Both the position numbers and the translations under genes were made by a program. Under the pieces are notes generated by a model. That model was not told the DNA's origin, made no database searches, and saw only the letters and a list, made by a program, of their open reading frames with translations. From contig NZ_CP023688.1 in the NCBI RefSeq assembly GCF_008704655.1, positions 5,819,501 to 5,883,500 of the forward strand: a DNA stretch of 64,000 nucleotides, given 5' to 3'. The first letter of the stretch is position 1. Each line of letters starts with the position of its first letter. Positions 8,198-16,417 of this stretch are shown one piece after another. Source of the DNA: Streptomyces rimosus (GTDB lineage Bacteria > Actinomycetota > Actinomycetes > Streptomycetales > Streptomycetaceae).

Positions 8198-9397
8198 ATG
8201 ACGGGCCCGTGTTTGTTCGCCCGGCCCCGCCGCAACCGCCGCGGGGCGGCCCTGACGTTGGTCTTCGTCAGCGTCCTGGCCACCGGCGCCGCGGCGGGCA
8301 CCTGGGAGGAGAGCGGGCGGCGGCCGGAGGAACGGCGGATACCGGAGCGGGTGGCCGCCGAGGCCGACAGCGTCCACCGGCAAAAGCGCGCGGACCGGCA
8401 CGCCGCCGGGCCGGCCGCGGCCGGTGCCGGCACGGCGGGCGAGGTGGTCGGCCGCAGCGGCGACCGCTGGTCGACGGCGTTCTCGGCGCGCGAGTACGAA
8501 GAGTTCCAGCAGGAACTGGACGGCGCCTACGTGGGCGTCGGTCTGTGGCTGCGGCAGGCGGCGGACGGCCGCGTCCTGGTCTCCCGGGTGCGGCCCGGCG
8601 GCCCCGCGGCGGCGGCCGGCATCCGGCCCGGTGACGAGCTGCGCACCGTGGACGGCGTGGCCTCGCGCGGCGCCCAGGTCACCGACGTGGTGGCGCGGCT
8701 GCGCGGCAACGCCGGAGCGGCCGCGGAAGGATCTCCACCGGGCGCCGGGAGCCGCGTCGAGCTGGAGCTGCGCCGCGGCACGCGGCAGTGGGCCGAGACC
8801 CTGCACCGGGCCCACCTGCGCGACCAGAACGTGATCACCGACCACCCCGACGGCCCGGACGGCCCCACCCGCATCAGGGTCGGCGCCTTCAGCAGCGGCA
8901 CCGGCGAGGAGATCCGCCGGGCGGTGCGCGCCGCCTCCCCGCGCGGCGGGGTGCTGCTGGACCTGCGCGGCAACACCGGCGGCCTGGTGCGCGAGGCGGT
9001 CACCGCCGCCTCCGCCTTCCTGGACGGCGGCCTGGTCGCCACGTACGACGTCCACGGCAGCCAGCGCGCCCTGTACGCCGAGGACGGCGGCAACACGCAG
9101 ATCCCCCTCGCGGTCCTGGTGGACGGCGGCACGATGAGTGCCGGCGAACTCCTCGCCGGGGCGCTCCAGGACCGCGCCCGTGCGGTCGTGGTCGGCACCC
9201 CGACCTTCGGCAAGGGCTCGGTGCAGCTGCCCAGCCGGCAGCCGGACGGCTCGGTCGCCGAGCTGACCGTCGGCCGCTACCGCACCCCTTCGGGCCGGAC
9301 GGTGGACGAGCGCGGCATCACCCCGGACCTGATCGCCGAGGACGACGCCCAGGACCGCGCCCGTACGGTATTGAGTGGCCTCGGGGGCGGGGCGTAG
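8198..9397 (+). CDS. S41 family C-terminal processing protease with PDZ domain
   Basis: Tail-specific serine protease, probably anchored outside the membrane. Of 399 residues: a basic start and hydrophobic segment (about 11-30), a linker, a PDZ domain (about 105-180, with GVGLWLRQ and the GIRPGDELRTVDG loop), then the S41 core with a Ser/Lys dyad at Ser314 (GGTMSAGEL) and Lys339 (FGKGSVQ). Family members trim or degrade exported proteins recognised at their C-termini. Genomic position between ftsX and smpB matches the recalled S. coelicolor order. The ATG is supported by the TACACT box 7 nt upstream. Confidence 0.92.
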   Translation: MTGPCLFARPRRNRRGAALTLVFVSVLATGAAAGTWEESGRRPEERRIPERVAAEADSVHRQKRADRHAAGPAAAGAGTAGEVVGRSGDRWSTAFSAREYEEFQQELDGAYVGVGLWLRQAADGRVLVSRVRPGGPAAAAGIRPGDELRTVDGVASRGAQVTDVVARLRGNAGAAAEGSPPGAGSRVELELRRGTRQWAETLHRAHLRDQNVITDHPDGPDGPTRIRVGAFSSGTGEEIRRAVRAASPRGGVLLDLRGNTGGLVREAVTAASAFLDGGLVATYDVHGSQRALYAEDGGNTQIPLAVLVDGGTMSAGELLAGALQDRARAVVVGTPTFGKGSVQLPSRQPDGSVAELTVGRYRTPSGRTVDERGITPDLIAEDDAQDRARTVLSGLGGGA

Positions 9398-9415
9398 TGC
9401 GAAAATGGCGCCACT

Positions 9416-9925
9416 ATGGCTAAGGCGAACAAGAAGAAGGACAAGAAGGACGACGGGTCCGGCCGCAAGCTCATCGCCCAGCACAAGAAGGCGCGGCACG
9501 ACTACCTCATCCTGGACACCTATGAATGCGGGCTGGTGCTGACCGGCACCGAGGTCAAGTCGCTGCGCCAGGGCCGGGCGTCCCTGGTGGACGGCTTCGT
9601 GCAGATCGACCGCGGCGAGGCGTGGCTGCACAACGTGCACATCCCGGAGTACGCCCAGGGCACGTGGACCAACCACAGCGCGCGGCGCAAGCGCAAGCTG
9701 CTGCTGCACCGCATGGAGATCGACAAGCTGGAGTCGAAGTCGCAGGAGACCAGCCACACGATCGTGCCGCTGTCGCTGTACTTCAAGAACGGCCGCGCGA
9801 AGGTCGAGATCGCGCTGGCGAAGGGCAAGAAGGAGTACGACAAGCGGCAGACGCTGCGCGAGCAGCAGGACCGGCGCGAGGCGGACCGGGCGATCTCGGC
9901 GGCCAAGCGGCGCGAGCGGGCCTGA
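9416..9925 (+). CDS. smpB: SsrA-binding protein SmpB
   Basis: RNA-binding partner of tmRNA that delivers it to stalled ribosomes. The 169-residue protein has a Lys-rich start, the OB-fold core with [16 protein letters not shown] and VHIPEY, and a basic C-terminal tail ([16 protein letters not shown]) that normally folds into the empty mRNA channel. ATG 9416 lies 18 nt after the S41 stop, so it is probably co-transcribed with that gene. ssrA begins 109 nt downstream. Confidence 0.96.
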   Translation: MAKANKKKDKKDDGSGRKLIAQHKKARHDYLILDTYECGLVLTGTEVKSLRQGRASLVDGFVQIDRGEAWLHNVHIPEYAQGTWTNHSARRKRKLLLHRMEIDKLESKSQETSHTIVPLSLYFKNGRAKVEIALAKGKKEYDKRQTLREQQDRREADRAISAAKRRERA

Positions 9926-10034
9926 GCGCCGCGGGGCCCGGCCGCCGGAATACGCTGGCATCGTCGCGCGTTGGTCACGTACGATGGGCTACGCACCGCA
10001 CGCCGGTGCAGGCACCACCTTGATAAAACAACAT

Positions 10035-10401
10035 GGGGATGATCGGTTTCGACAGCGGATGTCGAAGCAGGGGAAGCGAGCCGAGGAAGCGGCAATGATC
10101 TCGTAAACCATATGTCGCAAAAAATAATCGCCAACACCAAGCGCGATTCCTTCGCCCTCGCTGCCTAAGTAGCGACCTGCGAAGTGTCAGCCCGGGGGTG
10201 TTCCCGACCCGGATCCTGGCATCAGCTAGGGAACTAAACTTCTAGGTCCGGTCACGGGTCCTAGGAGGAAATCAAACAGTGACTGAGCCCGTCGGAGACT
10301 TGTCCGCGAGATCTCCGGGGCCGAGAAAATCGCAGCGGACTGCGCTCGGAGAAGCCCTGTTTCCGCACCGTTGGACGCGGGTTCGATTCCCGCCATCTCC
10401 A
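10035..10401 (+). ncRNA. ssrA: tmRNA (SsrA)
   Basis: Transfer-messenger RNA of about 367 nt, directly after smpB. The 5' GGGGATG pairs with 3' CATCTCC to form the acceptor stem, and the T-arm GGTTCGATTCC precedes it. The discriminator is A10401 and CCA is not encoded (CTC follows). The tag frame starts at GCC 10130. Pseudoknot strands are visible (for example CTAGGTCCGG near 10242), but I have not folded the full RNA. Confidence 0.95.
10130..10168 (+). other. tmRNA tag reading frame
   Basis: Resume codon GCC at 10130, then ANTKRDSFALAA and TAA at 10166. The C-terminal ALAA is the usual protease-recognition end. At 12 encoded residues it is shorter than the S. coelicolor tag as I remember it, which has extra residues between RDS and FALAA. 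Confidence 0.9.
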
Positions 10402-10454
10402 CTCGACGGAGAAACCGGAGGCCCCGGCCCCCGGACCCGTCACCCCATGTGAGG

Positions 10455-10488
10455 CGAAGGCCCCGCTGCCCCGGCAGCGGGGCCTTCG
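10455..10488. terminator. Terminator shared by ssrA and the leftward MFS gene
   Basis: 16-bp inverted repeat (10455-10470 with 10473-10488) with A-rich and TTCGTCGTT flanks, between the tmRNA end and the stop codon of the convergent MFS gene. Confidence 0.8.
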
Positions 10489-10500
10489 TCGTTCCGCGGC

Positions 10501-11769
10501 TCATGCCGGACGCCGGGCGGGCCGTACGGCGTGGGCGGTGCCGGCCACCGCCAGCGCCAGGGCGGCGGCCGCCGCGGGCACGCCGTACCCCGCAGCGGTG
10601 CCCTCCGGCAGGTGCTGTACGGCCCAGCCGCCCGTCGCCGAACCCGCCGCGATGCCGGTCAGCAGCGCGGTGACGGCCAGCGTCATGCCCTCGTTCAGCC
10701 GCCCCTGCGGCACCCGGGACTGGATCAGCCCCATGCCGGTGACCATGGTCGGCGCGGTGGCCATCCCGGCGAGCAGCAGCCCCGCCGCCAGGAGGAACCC
10801 GCCGCCCGCGCCCGCGGCCGTAAGGGGCAGCCACGTCAGCGCGGCCATCACCGCGACGCACCGCAGGAAACGGCGTCCCGCGGGCCCGGCCGGGCGCAGC
10901 ACCCCGTACAGCAGTCCCGCCGCACAGGACCCCGCCGCCTGGAGGGCCAGCAGCGCGCCCGCCACCGCGCGCTGCCCGTGCGCGTCCGTGAAGCCGATCG
11001 TGACGACCTCCAGCGAGCCGAAGACCGCGCCGGTGGCGAGGAAGGTCAGCAGGAGCGGCAGCAGCGCTGTGACGAGCCGCCCGGCGCCGCGCCGGCCGGA
11101 CGCCGGTGTGGCCGGTGGCTCGGTGCGGCGCTGGGCGGCGAACAGCAGCACCCCGCTCAGCAGCAGCACCGCGCCGGTCAGCGTGCCGGCCTCCGGGAAC
11201 AGCGCGGTGCACAGAAAGGCCGCCAGCACCGGCCCGAGCATGAAGCACACCTCGTCCGCCGCCTGCTCGAAGGAGTTGGCGGTGTGCAGCGCGCGTGGGT
11301 CGTCCCGCAGGAGGTGGGCCCAGCGCGCGCGGGCCATGCCGCCGGTGTTCGGTGTGGTCGCGGTGCAGGCGTACGCGGCGAACAGCGTCCAGGACGGCGC
11401 GTCCAGGTGGACGCAGAGGACCAGGGCCAGCGAGCCGAGGACGGCGAGCGCCGTCGCGGGTACGGCGATCCTGGCCTGCCCGTAGCGGTCGACCAGCCGC
11501 GCCGTCCACGGCCCGGCCACCGCCGTCGCCGCCAGCCCGGTCGCGGTGACCGCCCCGGCCAGCGCGTACGAGCCACGCGACCCGGCGATCATCAGGATCG
11601 CGCTGACGCTGAACATGCCCATAGGCAGCCGGGCGAGCAGGTTGGCGGCGGTGAAGGCACGCGCGCCGGGGACGGTGAAGATCCGTCCGTACGGCCCGAG
11701 CGCGCGCCGGAGCACCGCGGGGCAGCGGCGGCGCGGACGGCGGACGGGGCGGACGGGCGGGGTGGTCAC
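10501..11769 (-). CDS. MFS transporter
   Basis: Major facilitator of about 422 residues with roughly 12 hydrophobic spans. Motif A-like text TARLVDRYGQARI lies between TM2 and TM3, and a basic N-terminus (RPVRRPRRRCPAVLRRA) precedes LGPYGRIFTVPGARAFTAAN. Substrate unknown; the layout resembles small DHA1-type efflux pumps. GTG 11769 is chosen. An in-frame TTG at 11871 would add 34 residues of non-membrane sequence reaching into the promoter region. It is divergent from a LysR-type gene, the usual arrangement for an efflux pump and its regulator. Confidence 0.78.
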   Translation of the reverse strand: MTTPPVRPVRRPRRRCPAVLRRALGPYGRIFTVPGARAFTAANLLARLPMGMFSVSAILMIAGSRGSYALAGAVTATGLAATAVAGPWTARLVDRYGQARIAVPATALAVLGSLALVLCVHLDAPSWTLFAAYACTATTPNTGGMARARWAHLLRDDPRALHTANSFEQAADEVCFMLGPVLAAFLCTALFPEAGTLTGAVLLLSGVLLFAAQRRTEPPATPASGRRGAGRLVTALLPLLLTFLATGAVFGSLEVVTIGFTDAHGQRAVAGALLALQAAGSCAAGLLYGVLRPAGPAGRRFLRCVAVMAALTWLPLTAAGAGGGFLLAAGLLLAGMATAPTMVTGMGLIQSRVPQGRLNEGMTLAVTALLTGIAAGSATGGWAVQHLPEGTAAGYGVPAAAAALALAVAGTAHAVRPARRPA

Positions 11770-11904
11770 GGGCCGGGAGGCGAGGAAGAGGATCACCCGA
11801 CTACGGTCGCGGCGCGGCCCGTTCCCCGTCCAACACCTGATCCGCGCGCATTCACGCACTCCCGTTGTCAATCACGGCCGTGCGGCCGGTGGCACGATGT
11901 GCCC

Positions 11905-12876
11905 GTGCCCCGAGACCTCGACCCGCGCCTGCTCCGCGCCTTCACCACCGTCGCCGACGAACTGCACTTCACCCGCGCCGCCGCCCGCCTCTACGTCGCC
12001 CAGCAGGCGCTCAGTCGCGACATACGGCGCCTGGAACGGGAGTTGGGCACGGACCTCTTCGACCGTACGACGCGCCGGGTCGCCCTCACCGAGGACGGCA
12101 CCCGCCTGCTCCCGTACGCGCGCCGGGTGCTGGCCGCCCACGACGACCTGGCCGCCGCCTTCCGCGCGCCCGAGGACCGCCCCCTGCTGGTCGACGTCGG
12201 CGTCCCCATCGGCACGGCGCACACCGCCCTGGAGGAGGCCCGCCGCCGGGCCCCGGACTGTGAACTCGTCGCGCGCTTCCACAGCGGCCTGACCGGAGCG
12301 GCGGCCGAACTCGCCGCCGGGCGGCTGGACGTCTCCTTCGGCCGTTTCGCCGGGCTGCCCGCGTCGCTGCGGTCCCGCCTGGCACACCAGCCCGTACGGT
12401 TCGAGCCGATGGCCGTCCTGCTGGACGCCGGTCATCCCCTGGCGGCCCGCCCCGCCGTCCCGCTGTCCGCGCTCGCGGGCGAGACCCTGTACGCCGCCGC
12501 CGGGAACCCGCACACCGCCGAGTGGACCGACCTCGCCGCCCGCCTCTTCGCCGGGCGGGGCATCGCGATGGCGGAGCCGTTCCCGGAGATCGACGGGGAG
12601 GCGGAGTTCCTGCGGGTGGTCCGCAAACAGGGCTGGTCGGTGCTGGCCAGCGTCGAGTTCATCGATGTGCCGGGGATGGTGCTGCGGCCGGTCACCGACC
12701 CCGTACCGCTGTCCCCGATATCCCTGGTGTGGCGGCGCGGCCTGCGCCACACGGGCCTGGACGCGCTGCGTACGGCCTGCCGGGAACTGGCCGCCGGGCG
12801 CGGCTGGCTGCGGCGGCCGGACGGCCCGGTGTGGCTGCCCGAGGAGGACGCGGCCGTGATGGCGCAGTTGGGCTGA
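11905..12876 (+). CDS. LysR family transcriptional regulator
   Basis: LTTR of 323 residues. The winged helix-turn-helix at residues 3-60 (LRAFTTVADELHFTRAAARL then QALSRDIRRLERELG and the DRTTRRV wing) precedes a two-lobed effector domain. GTG 11905 (VPRDLDPRLL) is chosen; an in-frame GTG at 11899 would add only two residues. Divergent from the MFS gene across 135 bases, where it probably controls both. A TTGTCA/TGACAA motif lies in that gap, but no clean T-N11-A operator was identified. The ligand is unknown. Confidence 0.88.
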   Translation: MPRDLDPRLLRAFTTVADELHFTRAAARLYVAQQALSRDIRRLERELGTDLFDRTTRRVALTEDGTRLLPYARRVLAAHDDLAAAFRAPEDRPLLVDVGVPIGTAHTALEEARRRAPDCELVARFHSGLTGAAAELAAGRLDVSFGRFAGLPASLRSRLAHQPVRFEPMAVLLDAGHPLAARPAVPLSALAGETLYAAAGNPHTAEWTDLAARLFAGRGIAMAEPFPEIDGEAEFLRVVRKQGWSVLASVEFIDVPGMVLRPVTDPVPLSPISLVWRRGLRHTGLDALRTACRELAAGRGWLRRPDGPVWLPEEDAAVMAQLG

Positions 12877-12893
12877 TGGCCGAACTTTTGCCG

Positions 12894-12911
12894 TATAAGC
12901 AACCTATAAGC
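12894..12911 (+). promoter_or_regulatory. Two TATAAGC elements upstream of the lipoprotein gene
   Basis: TATAAGC occurs at 12894-12900 and 12905-12911, an 11-bp step of about one helical turn, in an otherwise GC-rich 91-base gap. They may be overlapping -10 boxes or protein half-sites. Confidence 0.35.
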
Positions 12912-12967
12912 CCGGGAACCCCTCCTTACCGACGGCAAGAACCATAGCCGGACTGTTGGGGGTCCCT

Positions 12968-13492
12968 GTGCGAAAGCGTCCGCTGACCGTGGCGGCTCTG
13001 GCCGTGCTCGTGCTGAGCGGCGGCTTGGTCGCCTGCGACGACCCGCGTGTCGACGCGTTCCAGGCGAACTGTACGACCAAGGGCCTGAAGTGGAAGGTGA
13101 CGGTACTGAAGAAGAAGGCCCGCACACCGCACCGGGAGGCCCGCCTCTCGGCGGTCAACACCGGTGCGAACGGGTGCGTCTTCCGCGGCTACCCGGACTT
13201 CATGGTGCACGCAGGCAAGGCATGGCAGGCGGACGCCGTGGGCCAGGGCCGGACGCGCCCGGTGAGCCTGCCCAGCGGTAAGGGCGTGGTCGTCGACCTG
13301 CGTTACCGGGATGCCGAGGTGAAGCCCACCGAAGACGGCGGCTGCTGGGCCAAGGGCGACGACGTCGTGGTGGGGGCGCCCCGAGACGGCAGCCGGACCG
13401 CGATAAAGGCCCAGGACGAGAAGGGCCGGAAGACCGACATGGTGCTGTGCGACTACCGCATCTCCATGGCGCCCCCGCGGGCGGCCGGCTGA
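12968..13492 (+). CDS. DUF4232-type secreted lipoprotein
   Basis: Lipoprotein of 174 residues: basic start, hydrophobic core and lipobox LVAC with the lipid-acceptor Cys at 23. The mature part resembles the DUF4232 beta-sandwich common in streptomycetes (ARLSAVNTGANGCVFRGYPDF, then a VDLRYRDAE strand and a late Cys). Other cysteines occur in the CTTKGLKW segment, NGCVF, GGCWAKGDD and LCDYRIS, so disulphides are likely after export. GTG 12968 gives a conventional signal sequence. It converges on the lasso B2 gene with 34 bases between stops. No direct role in lasso biosynthesis can be inferred. Confidence 0.78.
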   Translation: MRKRPLTVAALAVLVLSGGLVACDDPRVDAFQANCTTKGLKWKVTVLKKKARTPHREARLSAVNTGANGCVFRGYPDFMVHAGKAWQADAVGQGRTRPVSLPSGKGVVVDLRYRDAEVKPTEDGGCWAKGDDVVVGAPRDGSRTAIKAQDEKGRKTDMVLCDYRISMAPPRAAG

Positions 13493-13526
13493 CCGCCTCG
13501 CGCCCGCACCGGCCGGACCTCGGCGC

Positions 13527-13937
13527 TCAGCGCGGGACGCGCAGCAGCGGCCGGTAGAGCCGGGTGTCGTCCGGCTCCCCTACGGGACGGCCGTCCACCG
13601 CCACCCACGCATGGGCGCGGAACGGCTCCGTCCGCACACCCGTGCACCACTGCGGCCACCGGCCGCGCAGGCGGCACAACAGGACGGTGGCCACGGAGCG
13701 CTGGAGACAGCCGTTGCCCGCGCAGCGCACGCTGACCGTGACGACGGCGTGCCGGGCGCGGGCGGCCTGCGGCTCGGTGGCGGGGCGGGCTCCCCGGCGT
13801 ACGGCCTCCAGGACGCGGCAGAGCGTACGCGGCGAACACGACACCAGGACGCGGGCCACGGCCGCGCAGCCGAGGGCGGCGCAGCGCTCTGCGAAGGACA
13901 GCCGCGCGCGCTCGCCCAGGGCGACGGGCACGCTCAC
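13527..13937 (-). CDS. Lasso peptide B2 protein (transglutaminase-like leader peptidase)
   Basis: Cysteine protease that removes the lasso precursor leader, acting with the B1 recognition protein. The 136 residues carry the triad expected of the family: Cys77 in GNGCLQRS, His109 in FRAHAWV and Asp115 in AVDG. The N-terminal helical part (AERCAALGCAAVARVL) is also typical. It starts at GTG 13937, overlapping the B1 stop by 4 nt, so translation is probably coupled. Last gene of the leftward cluster A-C-B1-B2. Its length matches stand-alone B2 proteins of actinobacteria. Confidence 0.92.
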   Translation of the reverse strand: MSVPVALGERARLSFAERCAALGCAAVARVLVSCSPRTLCRVLEAVRRGARPATEPQAARARHAVVTVSVRCAGNGCLQRSVATVLLCRLRGRWPQWCTGVRTEPFRAHAWVAVDGRPVGEPDDTRLYRPLLRVPR

Positions 13938-14191
13938 CAGGTCACCAGCTTCGCCGACTGGAGCGACTCCAGCAGCGCCACGGCGTCCGCGGCCACCCGG
14001 TGGGCCGCCGAGGGGTGGCGGCTGCGCAGCTCGTCGGCGGCCGATGCGGTGGTGCCGCCCGCCAGGAGGTGCTCCAGGACGAACGCCCCGGTGTCGTTCA
14101 TCTGCCAGTAGCGGCCCGTACGGGCGTTGAGCAGCACCATCCCTCCGGGGGTGCGCACACTGCTGACGTGGGGGGCGAGGGTGAACGCCAT
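13934..14191 (-). CDS. Lasso peptide B1 protein (PqqD-like RiPP recognition element)
   Basis: Small leader-binding protein of 85 residues that hands the precursor to the B2 protease. It shows the PqqD/RRE pattern: an N-terminal beta-hairpin (SSVRTPGGMVLLNARTGRYW), the MNDTGAFVLEHLL helix, then a three-helix bundle ending in LESLQSAKLVTW. Its expected target is the Y-P-L-G-F-T motif in the precursor leader at 16418-16561. It begins 5 bases after the cyclase stop and overlaps B2 by 4 nt. Confidence 0.92.
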   Translation of the reverse strand: MAFTLAPHVSSVRTPGGMVLLNARTGRYWQMNDTGAFVLEHLLAGGTTASAADELRSRHPSAAHRVAADAVALLESLQSAKLVTW

Positions 14192-14196
14192 CGGGC

Positions 14197-16074
14197 TCAG
14201 GCTCCTTCCGCGGCGGGAACGGTGGGACGGGACGGGACGGGGGCCTGCGTCTCCTGGAGGGAGCGCAGCCAGTACTCGGCCGCCAGGGTGGGGTCGAGGG
14301 GTTGCAGGAGGTGCGAGTGGGGCTGGAGCGAGGTGAGGGCCGTGTGCAGCACCTCGGGGCGGATCAGGCCCAGCCCGGCCAGCCGCGAGTCGTCGCAGAG
14401 CGCGGTCAGCGCGCGGCGGTGCCGGCGCAGGCCCGCGTAGACCTCGGCGCTGTGCTCGCCCTTGGTGCCGCGGGTCCGCAGCGCGTCCGGCAGGATGCCG
14501 TCCATGGCCGCGCCGAGCAGGGGCTTGTACGAGCCGACGGCGACCTGGTCCACGAGGCGGACGGTCAGCGCCGCCTCGATGACGGTGTCGTCCAGGAACG
14601 GGGCCTCGAAGGCGACGCCGTGCCGGCCGGTCAGCGCGGCCGCGCCGCGCACGATCTCCCCGGCGCGCGCGGCGGCCCGCAGCGTCTCGTGCTGGGAGCG
14701 CAGCGGCGCGAACGGCTCGGGCTCCCCGGCGGCGGCCTCGCGCACCAGGCGGCGGACGGTGGCCACCGCGTCCGGATGGGCCCACGCCGGCATGCTGGGC
14801 ACGACCTCCCAGTCGGCGCCGCTGACGCCGGACCGCACGCCGGGCACGATCCGGTCGGCGCAGGACTCCAGCCACTGGGGATACGGGGCGCCGCCGAACA
14901 GCGTGCGCAGGGTGTCGACGAGCGTCCAGCGGCCGAGGCGGCGGGCGGCGCACGCGCGCCGGGCGGCGGAGCGGAAATCCGTACGGGCGAGGGAGTTCAG
15001 TGCCACCGGGCGCGGCGCGAACAGCTCGTCGCCGCCGACGCCGACCAGGTGGACCCGGGAGCCGCGGGCGGCGACGAGCCGGGCCTGATGGGCGAGGCGG
15101 ACGCTCTCGCGGACCACGGCGAGCGGGCCGGCCGGGTCGGCGTGCGCGGACCGCGGTGGCGCGTACCAGGTGGGCGCTTCGGTGTGGGACAGCGACAGGT
15201 GTTCCGCCGAGCGGAGCAGGGCCGCGCCGCGCTCGCTCCAGGCGTTGTCGTCGTTGGCCTCGTCGCGGCACACCCAGGCCGTGGTGATCAGCCGGGTGTC
15301 CTCGCGGGCGGCGAGGAAGCACAGGCTGGTGGAGTCCATGCCGCCGGACAGGTCGGCGCTGAGCGTCGGATGGCGGGCCCGGGCGCGCACCGCCTCGGTC
15401 AGCGCGTCCCGTACGGCCTCGGCGGCGTCCTCCAGCCAGAGGTCGGGGCGCGGGGGATGCCACCAGCGCGTGATGCCGTGCCGGCCGTCGGGGCCGAGGG
15501 TCAGGCAGTGGCCGGGAGGCACGGCGTGGACCGCGCGCCAGGCCGGGCGGTGGGCCAGGGGGAACGGCGGGAACGGGGTGAGCAGCCGCAGGGCCAGGGT
15601 GTCCGCGTCGACCGAGCCGAGGCCCGGCGCTCCGGTGGGCAGGCCGGCGGCGGCCGCCTCGCGGGCCAGCGCGGCCAGGTCCTGCGGATGACTGCCCGCG
15701 ACCGTCACGCCGTTGATGCCCGCGTGGTGGACCTGCCGGATCGTCGAGAGGCTGCCCTGGCAGCGGATGTGCGGGCCCATCACGGCCAGGAGGAAGAAGC
15801 TGCCGGGGAGTTCGCGGACCCGGCTGTCCAGGTCGTCCGGGCCGCGCAGCCGGCGCAGCAGCCGGTCCAGGGTTCCGGCGTCGGCCGAGGTGGTGCCGAA
15901 CAGCAGCAGCCGGTCCGGTCCGGCCTCGGCCGCCACGACCTCGTCATCGGCCCAGTGCCCCATGATCCAGGGGCGCCCGGAGGGGTGGCGCACCGTCCGC
16001 ACGGTGGGGTCGCGCCTCAGGCACAGGCACAGCGGATCGGTCGCGGGATGGTCGGGGAAGATGACGAAATCCAC
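14197..16074 (-). CDS. Lasso peptide cyclase (asparagine synthetase-like, C protein)
   Basis: ATP-dependent macrolactam synthetase of 625 residues. It adenylates the side-chain carboxylate of an Asp or Glu and joins it to the new N-terminal amine. The N-terminal part resembles a class II glutaminase domain but starts MDFVIF and lacks the catalytic Cys2, as expected when no ammonia is made. The C-terminal synthetase domain has the PP-loop SGGMDS at 243-248 and GVGGDELF at 345-352. A long 343-base spacer separates it from the precursor gene upstream, while B1 follows after 5 bases. Confidence 0.93.
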   Translation of the reverse strand: MDFVIFPDHPATDPLCLCLRRDPTVRTVRHPSGRPWIMGHWADDEVVAAEAGPDRLLLFGTTSADAGTLDRLLRRLRGPDDLDSRVRELPGSFFLLAVMGPHIRCQGSLSTIRQVHHAGINGVTVAGSHPQDLAALAREAAAAGLPTGAPGLGSVDADTLALRLLTPFPPFPLAHRPAWRAVHAVPPGHCLTLGPDGRHGITRWWHPPRPDLWLEDAAEAVRDALTEAVRARARHPTLSADLSGGMDSTSLCFLAAREDTRLITTAWVCRDEANDDNAWSERGAALLRSAEHLSLSHTEAPTWYAPPRSAHADPAGPLAVVRESVRLAHQARLVAARGSRVHLVGVGGDELFAPRPVALNSLARTDFRSAARRACAARRLGRWTLVDTLRTLFGGAPYPQWLESCADRIVPGVRSGVSGADWEVVPSMPAWAHPDAVATVRRLVREAAAGEPEPFAPLRSQHETLRAAARAGEIVRGAAALTGRHGVAFEAPFLDDTVIEAALTVRLVDQVAVGSYKPLLGAAMDGILPDALRTRGTKGEHSAEVYAGLRRHRRALTALCDDSRLAGLGLIRPEVLHTALTSLQPHSHLLQPLDPTLAAEYWLRSLQETQAPVPSRPTVPAAEGA

Positions 16075-16417
16075 GATGACTTACCACCCTGGGCGTGCGG
16101 TTCGGGCGTGTGACGGTTGGTCGGTCCGGTCGGTCCGGTTCGGTCGCTCCGGTTCGGCGGGGACAGGGGCGGCGCTCCTGGTTCGGTGGGGACGGGGATC
16201 GGGACGGGTGGGCCGGACGCGGCGGCCGGTGTGCCGCGGGGCGGCTGGGCCCGCGGCGCCGGACGGCCGGCCGTCCGCGTCGGTGGGGGCGGCCCCTGCC
16301 GGGACGGGCGGTGCACGCCCGGGCAGGGACCGCCGGTCTGGGGCGGGACCGCGACGCCGCCCGGCCGGGAATGCGGGGAGGGATGGCTGGAGGCGTCGGC
16401 GGGCCCGCACCCGGGCG
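16075..16417 (-). other. Spacer between lasso precursor and cyclase genes
   Basis: 343 bases without a convincing gene. The part next to the cyclase (about 16120-16165) carries iterated CGGTCCGGT/CGGTTCGGT units. A Pro-rich GTG frame (16421-16017, minus) overlaps the precursor stop and enters the cyclase, but it has no domain character. The spacer may serve as an mRNA stability or attenuation region that keeps precursor transcript in excess (inference). Confidence 0.5.

Noticed and set aside
10531..12876. A 781-residue protein ending in the LysR domain
   Set aside because: The first 458 codons are antisense to the MFS gene and have shadow composition; LysR starts at GTG 11905.
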